In this document: positions 9,000-16,387 of the stretch, piece by piece | Layout of the letters: each line of letters opens with the position of its first letter | Numbering within the stretch: position 1 is the first letter of the stretch | Assembly: GCA_945949875.1 (NCBI GenBank) | Contig: CAMFGH010000002.1 | Span: 1-64,000, forward strand | Reading direction: 5' to 3' | Source of the DNA: an uncultured bacterium | Lineage (GTDB): Bacteria; Bacillota; Clostridia; Lachnospirales; Lachnospiraceae | Length of the DNA: 64,000 bases | Notes under the pieces: model-generated | Database searches by the model: none | Seen by the model: the letters and a program-made list of their open reading frames with translations, nothing else | What the model was told of the DNA's origin: nothing | Position numbers and translations under genes: made by a program

Positions 9000-9148
9000 G
9001 GATGCTGCAAAGCATGAAAAAGTTTCCATATTGCAGGATTTGAAATAATTTCCAGACAGAATGGCTCAAACCATTTTCCGTCCCCCCTGTGAAACTGCAA
9101 AACACAGATTTTGTCGATGGATTAATCCCCTGAAATCAAGCAGAATTA

Positions 9149-9177
9149 TTGACTTTGCTGAAATAGACTGTCATAAA
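9149..9177 (+). promoter_or_regulatory. Predicted sigma-A promoter of the zinc-ribbon gene
   Basis: TTGACT (9149-9154), a 17-bp spacer and CATAAA (9172-9177), followed 58 nt later by the start codon at 9236. The -35 is good, the -10 moderate. Confidence 0.5.
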
Positions 9178-9235
9178 TAAAGTAAATATGACACATACAA
9201 CAATGCATTAAATTTTTATGGAAAGGGGAATTCCT

Positions 9236-9553
9236 ATGATGTACATGCATTATTGTAAACGTTGCCAAAGGGTTCATATGTTAAACGGTCATAAACTTAC
9301 TTGTCCAAGGTGTGGAACACCTCTTACGGAATTGCAGATCTCTTATATGGATTACATACTAATGAGCCGGGAAGAGCGACGCATATTTGACTCAAGGTTG
9401 TCAGATGATGCTCAACTAGAAAAGCTAAGTACCACTTATCGCTTGTACAAATACAGCAAGTGGTATAAAAATCTCAAATCACAAAATTCCGAACAAGTTT
9501 ATTCGTTTGACGATGAATCTAATATAAATGGCGTGGCGTTTACGCTTATGTAA
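9236..9553 (+). CDS. Small zinc-ribbon protein of unknown function
   Basis: A 105-residue protein with two CxxC knuckles near the N-terminus (CKRC and CPRCGTPL, about 20 residues apart), a typical zinc-ribbon spacing. The rest is polar, rich in Tyr, Lys and Ser, without a membrane segment. The start at 9236 is chosen because AAAGGGG lies 7 nt upstream; an ATG at 9218 would sit ahead of that site. It is transcribed divergently from the large GH25 gene. I do not recognise a specific family; nucleic-acid or protein binding is possible but not shown. Confidence 0.7.
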   Translation: MMYMHYCKRCQRVHMLNGHKLTCPRCGTPLTELQISYMDYILMSREERRIFDSRLSDDAQLEKLSTTYRLYKYSKWYKNLKSQNSEQVYSFDDESNINGVAFTLM

Positions 9554-9571
9554 GGCAGTTGATGCAAAACA

Positions 9572-9649
9572 GCTGATATAACAAGCTGATATAGCATGCT
9601 GATATAATATGCTAATATAATATGCTGTTATATCAAGCTGATACGGAGC
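9572..9649. repeat. Six tandem 13-bp AT-rich repeats after the zinc-ribbon gene
   Basis: Units starting at 9572, 9585, 9598, 9611, 9624 and 9637 follow GCTGATATAA(N3), beginning 18 nt after the stop codon. Several units include TGATATAAT, which resembles an extended -10 element, but no -35 partner is evident. Confidence 0.85.
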
Positions 9650-9658
9650 AACAGCAGG

Positions 9659-9690
9659 CGGGCAGATTTTTATCTGCTCGTTTTTTCTTT
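9659..9690 (+). terminator. Intrinsic terminator after the zinc-ribbon gene
   Basis: A 9-bp stem (CGGGCAGAT with ATCTGCTCG, one G-T pair), a TTTT loop and a following run of six T then CTTTTTT. It separates this gene from the SGNH-like gene at 9769. Confidence 0.85.
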
Positions 9691-9768
9691 TTTGTGGACT
9701 TATTTTAGTGAAAAAGGTATGATATAGACGTTAAATGAGTACAATAAAGCTATACGAGGGCAAAAATT

Positions 9769-10860
9769 ATGAAAAAAGATAAAGATAGTATTGATTGGAT
9801 CGATTTAGATTCTGATGAAAAACCGCATAAAAAGAAAATCAGCAGGCCGGCACCTGAGGAAGAAGAACCGGAGAAAGGTTCCTTCCAATTTAGCTTACAC
9901 TATATTTTTCTTGGAATGATTGGTCTGATTCTGCTAATTGTTATTGTCAAGCTGATCATTTGGAATATCGGTGAAAAAGATACCACTCCGGATGCGGATG
10001 ATGAGGCATTTAACACAGAGTCCATGGACAATATCGTCCCTCTGGATTCCTCTGATCCCAATGCTTCCAACGTGGATGACGATTTAAATATTCTTTTCCT
10101 GGGTAATGGCCAGCTGGCTGAAGACAAGGATTCCGAAACCAACCTTGCCAATATCATCCAGAGAAAGACCGGTGCAACCATTTACAATTGTGCCATTGAT
10201 GGCAGCTATATGGCCATGAAAAATGAAACCTATAAAGGTTCTTTCCCTTATGACGGTCTTAGCTTCTACAACTTATGTACTGTTTTCTCCGTAGGAAACC
10301 ACAAGCTTACCGATTGGGTCAGACGCGATTATAAGCAAAATGAAGGAACAGATCTGCCGGAGGATGCTGCGTATGCTCTGGAAACACTGGAGTCTATCGA
10401 CTATGATGAACTGGATGTTCTTTGTGTATATTATGATTACCATGATTATCTGGAACAGCACCTGCCATATAACGACGATAACAGTTCGGATGTAAATACC
10501 TATGCAGGTGCACTGGAAGCAGGATTGCTCCTGGTAAAAGAAGCACATCCCAATGTTCGGATCATCGTTCTTTCTCCCACTTTTATTTATGTGGAGGATG
10601 AAAATGGAGAATACCGCTCCAGTTATGATGAGGATGTTCTTCCATGGCAACTCTATGTTTATGTCATTCATGAACAGGATACCTGCTACCTGAATAATGT
10701 CACATTCGTAGACAATTTCTATGGCAGTATTTATGGGGAAATTGCAGACAGATATCTGGAAGGTGCAGACCACGTCAACGAAGAAGGACTGGAGCTGCTT
10801 GCAGACCGGTTCATCTATGCGCTGAACCGATTCAATGAGTATAAGTTCCCTGAATCATAG
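9769..10860 (+). CDS. Transmembrane SGNH-like protein lacking catalytic residues (pseudo-enzyme candidate)
   Basis: A 363-residue protein with an acidic/basic cytoplasmic N-terminus, one helix (about 45-66) and an extracellular SGNH-hydrolase fold. It aligns with the paralogue at 15443-16282: same order of LNILFLG, a central motif and DVNTYAGAL (DVTTYSGAL in the paralogue). However block I reads LGNG (about 111-114) where active enzymes have GDS, so the nucleophilic Ser is gone. Block III reads YYDYHDY where GxND is expected, so the oxyanion Asn is gone. The block V Asp-x-x-His region is only partly kept (GADHVNEEG). GAGGG precedes the ATG. The frame is intact, so it is probably expressed; a binding or scaffold role is possible. 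Confidence 0.8.
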   Translation: MKKDKDSIDWIDLDSDEKPHKKKISRPAPEEEEPEKGSFQFSLHYIFLGMIGLILLIVIVKLIIWNIGEKDTTPDADDEAFNTESMDNIVPLDSSDPNASNVDDDLNILFLGNGQLAEDKDSETNLANIIQRKTGATIYNCAIDGSYMAMKNETYKGSFPYDGLSFYNLCTVFSVGNHKLTDWVRRDYKQNEGTDLPEDAAYALETLESIDYDELDVLCVYYDYHDYLEQHLPYNDDNSSDVNTYAGALEAGLLLVKEAHPNVRIIVLSPTFIYVEDENGEYRSSYDEDVLPWQLYVYVIHEQDTCYLNNVTFVDNFYGSIYGEIADRYLEGADHVNEEGLELLADRFIYALNRFNEYKFPES

Positions 10861-10920
10861 TTCCCTGAATCATAGTTCCCTGAATCATAGTTCCCTGAGC
10901 AATGATTCTCTGAGCAATGA
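10846..10920. repeat. Five tandem 15-bp repeats spanning the stop codon
   Basis: Units at 10846, 10861, 10876, 10891 and 10906. The first encodes the last residues and the stop of the SGNH-like gene (FPES then TAG). The following units keep the same frame and each end in a stop (TAG or TGA). Confidence 0.9.
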
Positions 10921-10957
10921 TTCCTTAATAAAATTCATTTTTGATACTTTATGATAC

Positions 10958-11022
10958 AAAGAAGGCAGTAACCGCTTGCTTTTGCCTCTCGGCATACAAG
11001 TCAGTTACTGCCTTCTTTATTT
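10958..11022 (+). terminator. Long-stem terminator after the SGNH-like gene
   Basis: A 15-bp perfect inverted repeat (AAAGAAGGCAGTAAC 10958-10972 with GTTACTGCCTTCTTT 11004-11018) ends in a T-rich tract (TTTATTTTC). The A-rich 5' arm would make it work in both directions, ending the converging 11540-45584 unit only if transcription runs through the next 520 bp. Confidence 0.75.
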
Positions 11023-11539
11023 TCTGTTTCATTTTCTGTTTCATTTTCTGTTTTTCATGCTATTTTTGCCTGCTTTGATTCTTTGACATTCATGCTGTTA
11101 CTATCTGCTTGGTTTTCTTTATCCTTCAAGCAGTAATTTCCTATTCGATATGGAATTAGCAGTAGCTTCTTTTATGAGGTGTAAATAGTGATTACTGCTT
11201 GTATGTTATAGAACAAGTAGCAAGTGGTAAAAAATTTGGCGTTTTTGATGAAATACATGAAGTTTTTATGAAGAACGCATGAATTTACTGCTTGTAGCAA
11301 CAAATTCCTTGGTCTAAGCAGTAATGATTTTACAAGCAGTGCCGCGCCTTACCGCCTGAAAATACTTTTCTTTATAAAGGCAGTAACCTTATGCAATCCA
11401 TGCCCATACTTCCATACCTTCCATTCATATACTTGTCATGCTTTACAATCCCATACCCGATTCTCACATCTTCATCGCTTTCTCAAAATTTGCTAAAAAA
11501 TCTGCCGAAAAATCTATTCAAAATCTGCTCAAAACCTGC
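11023..11539. repeat. Gene-free 517-bp gap with dispersed TTACTGC/GCAGTAA words
   Basis: No credible gene. The word GCAGTAA or its complement occurs at 11130-11136, 11192-11198, 11285-11291, 11318-11324 and 11380-11386, often extended to CAAGCAGTAA or TTACTGCTTGTA, in both orientations. The same word forms the arms of the preceding terminator (10964, 11005) and the palindrome in the rfbA leader. Small open frames around 11391-11731 on the plus strand look spurious. Confidence 0.55.
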
Positions 11540-12298
11540 TCAAAAATCTGCTCCATCCCACAGATATATCCGGTATCCATCCACCGTATTTTTCAAATGA
11601 AAGCCATTTTCTTCAAAATTTCCTGCCTGTTCCGTGGACTCATGAAGCACGATATAATGGCAGGACTGCTCTACCGCCAGCGCAGCAATTTTCTCACAAT
11701 CCACCGGTCTTTCCAGCATCGCATCATATAACGGATTATCCGTGATCCAGACTTCCACCATCAGGTCCCGGCCATAAGGCATACACACATTGGCTGTATA
11801 TTGGCGTACATAAGCCAGCATCTCCGATGGCACTACTGCCCTTACTTCGCGTCCTTCAATAATCATTTCATCACATACATCCGCTACCGTCTGAGGCACA
11901 TGAAAACGATTATTTGCAGCGCTGAAAAACGGATTGTCATACACATAATCTCCCGTTATTATGATGACCACGCAGCCGAGCACTGCCCCGGATACCTTCA
12001 TCCAGTTTTTCGGCAGCCGGCTTATCACATGTATTCCGGCATATGCAATGACCACGCTCATAGGGATCAGCCAGAGAATGCGATAATAAATCTCATCATC
12101 CATTAAGCTGTAAATCACCTTGGCAAAAATCGGGCACAAAAAGAGCAGAATGGTAGCCAAAGTGGTATATAACAATATGATTCTTTTGGATTTTTCTTTT
12201 TCTGCTATCATCAGATATACAAAAGAAACGAAAAACAGCCCTACTGCCAGTCCGTTTCCGCTGTAATCCATGCACAAAGCAACTATCTCAGACCACAT
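11540..12298 (-). CDS. Membrane protein with C-terminal soluble domain, unknown; possible detached C-terminal half of a GT-C-like protein
   Basis: A 252-residue protein with four hydrophobic helices in the first 125 residues, then a mostly soluble domain containing DNPFFSAANNRF and DLMVEVWITDNPLYDAML. The start at 12298 has AAAGG about 7 nt upstream; an upstream TTG (12319) is less likely. It is the last gene of the long minus-strand run. Its layout resembles the C-terminal part of larger GT-C-like proteins, and it directly follows a 359-residue membrane protein that has no such tail. The two may derive from one gene, but 116 bp with in-frame stops separate them, so I annotate two genes. Confidence 0.65.
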   Translation of the reverse strand: MWSEIVALCMDYSGNGLAVGLFFVSFVYLMIAEKEKSKRIILLYTTLATILLFLCPIFAKVIYSLMDDEIYYRILWLIPMSVVIAYAGIHVISRLPKNWMKVSGAVLGCVVIIITGDYVYDNPFFSAANNRFHVPQTVADVCDEMIIEGREVRAVVPSEMLAYVRQYTANVCMPYGRDLMVEVWITDNPLYDAMLERPVDCEKIAALAVEQSCHYIVLHESTEQAGNFEENGFHLKNTVDGYRIYLWDGADF

Positions 12299-12414
12299 CC
12301 TGATACCTTTCTTTATCAATTCGTTTCCAAAAATCTATTTCCAAAATTCCAAAATACTTTTCTTGAATTTTTCAACGCTTTCAAAAGCTTAGAGAACAAT
12401 ATTCCCCCAAGATA

Positions 12415-13494
12415 TTATTTCAGGAAAATATACAGCACCGCATACAGAATTCCCGGAGTACATCCCAGCAGACATTCCGGTATTATCCTGGGCTTTTTAT
12501 AAAAAATAGCCAGCAAAAATGCTGCCAGCATGATCAGCATACTGCTCAGGAAACCAGACATGGTACTGCAAAGGCATCCTGCCAGAACCGTGGTAAAAAG
12601 CCATAAAATATCCATGCGTTCTGCTTTTCCCTGTTTCTTCGCAATCTTCAGCAAAAGTAAGATCAAAAACGGAAGAATCACATTACCCAGCGCTGCTTTC
12701 CCCTGTCTGGTACGGGTCAGTAAAAAAGTAGAAGCCGGATAAATGGAGTAATTTCCAAAGATCTGCAAAAGCGAAATGAACACCATAAAAACCGGCAGAT
12801 ACTTTTTGTCCACCAGACACTTTCCGATTTCCAGATAAATCACATAAGTGAGTGGAATCAGCACCAGCGGAATAAAACTGTGAGCCGCCACCGCTGCATT
12901 CACACCGGCCTTTAATGCAATAAAGGAAACCCAAATAGGAAAAGGCGCCAGCCCATGACGGATGTCCAGCGTAGTAGGCGCCCCTGTGTAAGGATCCAGC
13001 TGATACATACTGCCACCCAGATTAGCCGCCGTTGAAATCGAAATATAATAGGCATCATCCCCATCAGCATAGGCCAGACGGAAAGACATATACAATTGAA
13101 GCAGCAGTGTCAAAGCAAAAATGGCCCAGATTATAAGGGAAATTTTTTCGCTTTTTATATAGTCTGTAAGCCGCTTTCCCCAATTACCAGGGTTCAAATT
13201 TTTCATGCCCTGTCTCACCTGCAGGAATGTAAACAAATAGCCCATGATTGCCACAGAAAGTGCAATCATCTCAAACCAGAGTTCCACATCCCGAAGTTTG
13301 CCCTGTTTTAAGATAAACGGCACAGCCACCAGCTGGAAAACTGCCCACATCAAAACATAACCGGAACAGAAGCCTGCCATCAGTTTTTTATGAAGTTGTA
13401 TCTCTTTCTGTTTTCCGATGGAATATACAGCCAGTCCCATTCCCAGCGGAACCAGAACAAGCCATATAAACATACCGATCAGTTTACCTAGCAT
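12415..13494 (-). CDS. Polytopic GT-C-like membrane protein, unknown substrate
   Basis: A 359-residue protein with about nine or ten helices. After the fourth or fifth helix an outside loop has FRLAYADGDDAYYISIS and IRHGLAPFP; acidic pairs in such loops are typical of lipid-sugar-using GT-C enzymes, but I cannot assign a named family with certainty (a DUF6077-like protein is possible). The start has GGAGAATGGA ahead of the ATG. A TATAAT on the minus strand (13605-13610) could give an internal promoter, without a good -35. It lies between two GT-C-like genes. Confidence 0.65.
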   Translation of the reverse strand: MLGKLIGMFIWLVLVPLGMGLAVYSIGKQKEIQLHKKLMAGFCSGYVLMWAVFQLVAVPFILKQGKLRDVELWFEMIALSVAIMGYLFTFLQVRQGMKNLNPGNWGKRLTDYIKSEKISLIIWAIFALTLLLQLYMSFRLAYADGDDAYYISISTAANLGGSMYQLDPYTGAPTTLDIRHGLAPFPIWVSFIALKAGVNAAVAAHSFIPLVLIPLTYVIYLEIGKCLVDKKYLPVFMVFISLLQIFGNYSIYPASTFLLTRTRQGKAALGNVILPFLILLLLKIAKKQGKAERMDILWLFTTVLAGCLCSTMSGFLSSMLIMLAAFLLAIFYKKPRIIPECLLGCTPGILYAVLYIFLK

Positions 13495-13623
13495 TCCATT
13501 CTCCTGCCTTCTCTTCCCATGTGATATAAATTTACCTTCTTTCGTACCATATGAATCCAGGAATGAATTTTGCTGTTCGAATATGCAAATTCATTCAAAA
13601 TCACATTATACAAAGGAGTGAAT

Positions 13624-15492
13624 TTATTTCTCATATAAATAAACTCGGTCTCCATGCACACCTCGTTCCAAAAGGGTCCCTGTTTTTTCCAGTCCATAAT
13701 GTTCCTTCAAATAACTTCCCACCGCCACTTCATCAATTCGGTTTTTCAAAAGCACAACGATTTTATCATTGGTTCTTAGAACATCATCCTCGCTTCTGGA
13801 GAAAAGTTCCCCCTCTGTCACCATCAGCGTGTTCTGATAATTCATAAATTCAATCAGATTCTGATAATATCCCACACCATCGTAAACGCACAGGCATGGC
13901 AGCTCCTGATTGGTCTCCGAAATCCGAATCTGCTCTGCATATCCTTTATATTGATAATCCGGTGTCTTAAAAAACAGGTTTGGAAGCACAGCGATCAGCA
14001 CCACAGCCAGACAGATCATATTGGAAAAGTGCTGCTCTTTGCGCACATTTCTTTTGGCCAGAAGTTCCGAAAAGATACCATCCGCTACTGCTTTTACAAC
14101 CATCATAATAATGAGTGCCAGGATAGGGAAAATCGGCATCATGTACCGGTCTTCATAATAGGGAGCTATTTTAACCACCACCAAAAAATATCCTGCACAG
14201 GGAATACCAATCATATATTTGAACTTGCGAGATTTCTTATTTATTAAATCCTGATTTATTTTATTGATCTCATCCGACAATTCGAAAATGCTACAGCTGT
14301 CATCATGACTTTTGGCCAATCGAGTCTCTCGTCTTTCACGCACCAACAACACAACCAATACCACAATTGCCAGCAGGATAAGGCATGTCCCCAGGATTCC
14401 ACCCAGATTCTCAAATGCAATAATGCCCAAAAACTGTGAAAAACGTTCTCCCATTCCCGAAAATCCGCTTCCCAGATTCTGCACCGATTCCACACCACGA
14501 CCGCTGTGAAGTACATGATCAATAGAGAACGGATACACCAAAAGGCCCACAACAGCTGCGATACTCATGCTCTTTGCATAAGATAACGCATGTTTTTTAT
14601 CCTTTTCCCTGAGAAGCAGAACAATCGTAGTTCCCGCCAGAAAAATCATAAAAATCACGAAATAATACTGGGTCCAGAATCCAAGCAGTGTCACAAGGAT
14701 CAGACCTTTATTCTGTTTGTCCCACTCGTCCGTCTTCATTTTTTTCAAATGAATATAAAGCACAGCCACGCACCAGAACGTGAGCATGGCATACATCCGA
14801 ATCAGCAACAGCGTAGAGATTCCGGCCATACTGCATCCATACAACAGGCAGACAGGAATCGCCAGCTCCGGTTTTTCCAGTATCTCCTCACAGATTTTCA
14901 TCAAAAAGATACAAATACCCAGAACCAGAATCAGATTGATCACACATCCCATCCAGGGAGCAATCTGATTGGTAAAAATAGAGCTCACTGTATGAAGCGC
15001 CATAAAATGAAGAGGCGGATGATTGTCGTCTTTCACATTAAAATAAACCGATAAATAGTTGAAATTATCCCTGCTGTCTGTCGTTTCATAGGCCTGAAAC
15101 TGCTTGGCACTGATCCATACCGGTTCTTTATAAACATCCGCTTTGTAGGATAAAAGCTTGCTTTCGCCCTTATTTTTCAGCACATCCTTTACCGTTGCGA
15201 TTACATTTCCAAAAGTCTCTCCGAAAGAATCTCCATAAATTTCATTCTGGACAAATTTTTCCAAACGCCCCTCCGGCTGGGTCGTCACGATCCAAGGGGT
15301 AAACTCAGCATTGGCAAGTTCAAAGGAAAGCAGTTCATCCATATGATATCCTTCTTTCCCGGAAATATAAAAAACACCCAGCAAAGCAATGATAACCAGG
15401 GTGAGAATATGAAATTTTCTTTTGTTCCATAAAAAGACTATTCTATCTTTGTCTTTCATGTTCTGCAATATAGTTCGCCACATTCTCTGCAT
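13624..15492 (-). CDS. GT-C glycosyltransferase, PMT/ArnT-like
   Basis: A 622-residue polytopic membrane protein expected to move a sugar from a polyprenyl-phosphate donor to an extracytoplasmic acceptor. After the first helix it has GYHMDELLSF, the acidic first-loop motif of the PMT/ArnT group, and DDNHPPLHF, matching the group's HPPL motif. About twelve helices follow, then a soluble C-terminus. Start uncertain: the ATG at 15492 has GGAAG 8 nt upstream but overlaps the SGNH gene by 50 nt; the ATG at 15459 overlaps by 17 nt with a poor site. The overlap suggests translational coupling with the SGNH hydrolase. Confidence 0.8.
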   Translation of the reverse strand: MQRMWRTILQNMKDKDRIVFLWNKRKFHILTLVIIALLGVFYISGKEGYHMDELLSFELANAEFTPWIVTTQPEGRLEKFVQNEIYGDSFGETFGNVIATVKDVLKNKGESKLLSYKADVYKEPVWISAKQFQAYETTDSRDNFNYLSVYFNVKDDNHPPLHFMALHTVSSIFTNQIAPWMGCVINLILVLGICIFLMKICEEILEKPELAIPVCLLYGCSMAGISTLLLIRMYAMLTFWCVAVLYIHLKKMKTDEWDKQNKGLILVTLLGFWTQYYFVIFMIFLAGTTIVLLLREKDKKHALSYAKSMSIAAVVGLLVYPFSIDHVLHSGRGVESVQNLGSGFSGMGERFSQFLGIIAFENLGGILGTCLILLAIVVLVVLLVRERRETRLAKSHDDSCSIFELSDEINKINQDLINKKSRKFKYMIGIPCAGYFLVVVKIAPYYEDRYMMPIFPILALIIMMVVKAVADGIFSELLAKRNVRKEQHFSNMICLAVVLIAVLPNLFFKTPDYQYKGYAEQIRISETNQELPCLCVYDGVGYYQNLIEFMNYQNTLMVTEGELFSRSEDDVLRTNDKIVVLLKNRIDEVAVGSYLKEHYGLEKTGTLLERGVHGDRVYLYEK

Positions 15493-16282
15493 ACTTCTTT
15501 CTTCCATACTCTGTAAGGTGGGTTGCATCGATCAGATACTTCTCACCATTGTGAATTGTTATATTCATATCGTCATAACTATTGATAAAAATTGCATTAA
15601 AACTTGCAGAAACAGCTTTTGCTGATGCAGTATAATCGATCAGCGTTCCACCCCCAAAATCATGGGATGTACTTTCGTGTATGACCTGTCCATAAGAATA
15701 TCCCTGGCAATAGGTTGGTGAAACGATAACAAAAACTGCATCAGGGCACACCTCCTGCAGCGCCATGACTCCACTGCACAGTGCACCGCTATACGTTGTC
15801 ACATCGTAGTAATCATTTGGATTTTTTTGCTTTACGCCGGCAAAATAATCATTCAGCCCGTATGCCAGAATCACATAATCCATCTCTTCATATGGCACCT
15901 CCGGCAGAATATTCTTTGCTTCCACATCATCCGGAAGGGCACATTCCCGCTTCCCGGTAATATATTCCGTCATTGCGATCAGGCTTGTATCTTCAGCGCC
16001 GGTATCAGCCGCCTGTGTTCCCTTAATTGCCAGATTATATACCACTGCATTTCCCAGTTCTTTCTCCAAAAGAGCTGCCACTCCGGTATCATCCCGGACC
16101 AGATCCCAGATGCTGTCTCCCAGCACCAGAATCTGTAAAGGATCCTTTGCATCTGCACTCTTTCCTATATTTTTTATATTTTGTTTTTGATGCATTCCAT
16201 AGAAAAAAATCGTAGCTGCTATACAGATGCAGACTCCGGCCAAAATCCCGATATAAGACAATATACTTTTTTTCGTACTCAT
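15443..16282 (-). CDS. Membrane-anchored SGNH/GDSL hydrolase
   Basis: A 279-residue protein with an N-terminal helix (about 8-29) and an extracellular esterase domain. Catalytic blocks are intact: LGDSIWDL (Ser at about residue 57), AYGLNDYF (oxyanion Asn) and DATHLTEYG (Asp-x-x-His dyad). The likely task is removing or transferring O-acyl groups on a surface glycan, inferred from the family and context. The start at 16282 follows GGAGG at a long spacing of 11; an in-frame TTG-type extension upstream is unsupported. It is the active paralogue of the degenerate protein at 9769-10860 and overlaps the GT-C gene downstream. Confidence 0.85.
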   Translation of the reverse strand: MSTKKSILSYIGILAGVCICIAATIFFYGMHQKQNIKNIGKSADAKDPLQILVLGDSIWDLVRDDTGVAALLEKELGNAVVYNLAIKGTQAADTGAEDTSLIAMTEYITGKRECALPDDVEAKNILPEVPYEEMDYVILAYGLNDYFAGVKQKNPNDYYDVTTYSGALCSGVMALQEVCPDAVFVIVSPTYCQGYSYGQVIHESTSHDFGGGTLIDYTASAKAVSASFNAIFINSYDDMNITIHNGEKYLIDATHLTEYGRKKYAENVANYIAEHERQR

Positions 16283-16305
16283 ATATTGGAATCCCTCCAT
16301 CCTGT

Positions 16306-16334
16306 CAGCTGTATATCCTATCAACTGCATATCC
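16306..16334. repeat. Short imperfect duplication at a gene junction
   Basis: AGCTGTATATCC (16307-16318) and AACTGCATATCC (16323-16334) lie just ahead of the SGNH gene start in the gap after the 561-residue membrane protein. Confidence 0.5.
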
Positions 16335-16387
16335 ACCCGGCCCTCACATCACCGGCCATGCATTCTATCCTATTTCCAGCTGCATTT

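Noticed and set aside
8932-9105. N-terminal extension of the large GH25 protein
   Set aside because: It has no ribosome-binding site and would start upstream of the best promoter; the start at 8931 has GGAAG and a basic N-terminus.
11391-11731. Small plus-strand frames near 11.4-11.7 kb
   Set aside because: No ribosome-binding site, odd composition, and partly antisense to the membrane gene at 11540.
13561-13596. Inverted repeat GAATGAATTT-TGC ... GC-AAATTCATTC as a terminator
   Set aside because: AT-rich stem with a bulge and no T-tract after it on the coding strand; it lies within a closely spaced gene run.
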